A DNA stretch of 5,434 nucleotides from Paracoccaceae bacterium. GTDB lineage: Bacteria; Pseudomonadota; Alphaproteobacteria; Rhodobacterales; Rhodobacteraceae. The translations under genes and the position numbers were made by a program. The notes below the pieces were generated by a model. That model was not told where the DNA came from. It worked only from the letters and a program-made list of their open reading frames with translations, and ran no database searches. The stretch is taken from the NCBI GenBank assembly GCA_024644285.1, contig JAHELH010000182.1, forward strand, positions 1 to 5,434, read 5' to 3'. Each line of letters opens with the position of its first letter. Within the stretch, counting starts at the first letter, position 1. Positions 4,800 through 5,434 of this stretch are shown piece by piece.

Positions 4800-5434
4800 A
4801 TGAACGGCACCGATCTCAGCCATGTCCGGCACTGGGTCTTCGACCTCGACAACACGCTCTATCCGCCCGCCGCGCGGCTGTTCGACCAGATCGAGGTGCG
4901 GATGACCGACTGGGTGATGCAGGCGCTGGACCTCGACCGCGACGCGGCCAACGACCTGCGCGCGCGCTACTGGCGCGACTACGGCACGACCCTGGCCGGG
5001 CTGATGCAAGTGCACGGCGTCGATCCCGGCCCCTACCTGCACGAGGTGCACGAGATCGCGCTGGACCATCTCGACCCCGACCCCGATCTCGCCGCCCGCA
5101 TCGCCGCCCTGCCCGGCCGACGCATCGTCTACACCAACGGCTCGAAACCCTATGCCGAGCGCGTGCTGGCCGCCCGCGGCCTGTCCGGCGCCTTCGACGC
5201 CGTCTACGGGGTCGAGCATGCGGGCTTTCGCCCGAAACCGGAACGCGCCGCCTTCGAGGCGGTGTTCACCGCCGACGGCACCGACCCGGCCCGCGCCGCG
5301 ATGTTCGAGGACGACGTGCGCAACCTCGCCGCGCCGCACGCCATGGGCATGCGCACCGTGCATGTCGCGCCGGAACGCGAGCCGCATCCGCATATCCACC
5401 ACCACACCGACGATCTGACCGGGTTTCTCGCGCG
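4800..5434 (+). CDS. Pyrimidine 5'-nucleotidase, HAD superfamily (3' end outside window)
   Basis: The frame is open from the ATG at 4800 to the window edge: 211 full codons without a stop. The HAD motifs are complete. Motif I is FDLDNTLYP with nucleophile Asp15 and acid/base Asp17; motif II is YTNGS with Thr112; the motif III Lys146 lies in FRPKPE; motif IV is FEDD (169-172). A helical cap fills about 22-95. The DNTLYP form of motif I and the cap size fit the Sdt1-like pyrimidine 5'-nucleotidases, which dephosphorylate UMP/CMP-type nucleotides in the cytoplasm. Bacterial members are near 210-240 residues, so few codons are likely missing. A His-rich stretch, HPHIHHHTDD (196-205), lies near the end. 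Another small phosphatase substrate cannot be excluded. There is no ribosome site upstream (see 4764-4792). Confidence 0.9.
   Translation, partial: MNGTDLSHVRHWVFDLDNTLYPPAARLFDQIEVRMTDWVMQALDLDRDAANDLRARYWRDYGTTLAGLMQVHGVDPGPYLHEVHEIALDHLDPDPDLAARIAALPGRRIVYTNGSKPYAERVLAARGLSGAFDAVYGVEHAGFRPKPERAAFEAVFTADGTDPARAAMFEDDVRNLAAPHAMGMRTVHVAPEREPHPHIHHHTDDLTGFLA

Noticed and set aside
4108..4803. Plus-strand frame opposite the GntR gene
   Set aside because: It is Arg/Gln/His-rich with no domain, while the minus strand encodes a textbook GntR/FCD protein.

Overview
The window is high-GC DNA with strong third-position G/C bias. Gene content and style (carA beside a divergent GatB/YqeY gene, a perfect CtrA-type TTAA-N7-TTAAC box, a candidate leaderless gene) suggest an alphaproteobacterium, most likely Rhodobacterales (Rhodobacteraceae-like). 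That placement is inferred from sequence features and was not tested by a search. There are no rRNA or tRNA genes, CRISPR arrays, insertion sequences or other signs of recent mobility. No gap between genes exceeds 300 bases.

Layout: (1) 1-139 (+) is the last 45 codons of an unidentified gene. (2) 172-651 (-) encodes a GatB/YqeY-domain protein, convergent with the first gene. (3) 652-832 is a 181-base divergent intergenic region with a candidate promoter for each side. (4) 833-1990 (+) is carA, the glutaminase subunit of carbamoyl-phosphate synthetase. (5) 1991-2070 is a short AT-richer regulatory region carrying a TTAA-N7-TTAAC box inside a 19-bp dyad. (6) 2071-4047 (+) encodes a 658-residue membrane glycosyltransferase with an N-terminal MshEN/GspE-N type domain. 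(7) 4057-4698 (-) encodes a GntR-family regulator of the FadR/FCD subgroup, convergent with the glycosyltransferase and 9 bases from it. (8) 4699-4799 holds two back-to-back candidate promoters. (9) 4800-5434 (+) encodes a HAD-family pyrimidine 5'-nucleotidase that runs off the window end.

Most of the window is ordinary housekeeping: pyrimidine/arginine precursor synthesis (carA), a tRNA-amidotransferase-like accessory protein (YqeY), and nucleotide dephosphorylation. The stand-out is the glycosyltransferase. It joins a textbook tandem 24-residue MshEN motif, a known c-di-GMP-binding fold, to a processive-type GT2 catalytic core (DxD, TED and QxxRW motifs) with several membrane helices, and it sits behind a CtrA-type box. 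This suggests a polysaccharide synthase controlled by c-di-GMP after translation and by the CtrA phosphorelay at transcription. Both controls are inferred. The nearest known parallel is E. coli NfrB, where the MshEN domain lies at the opposite end of the protein.
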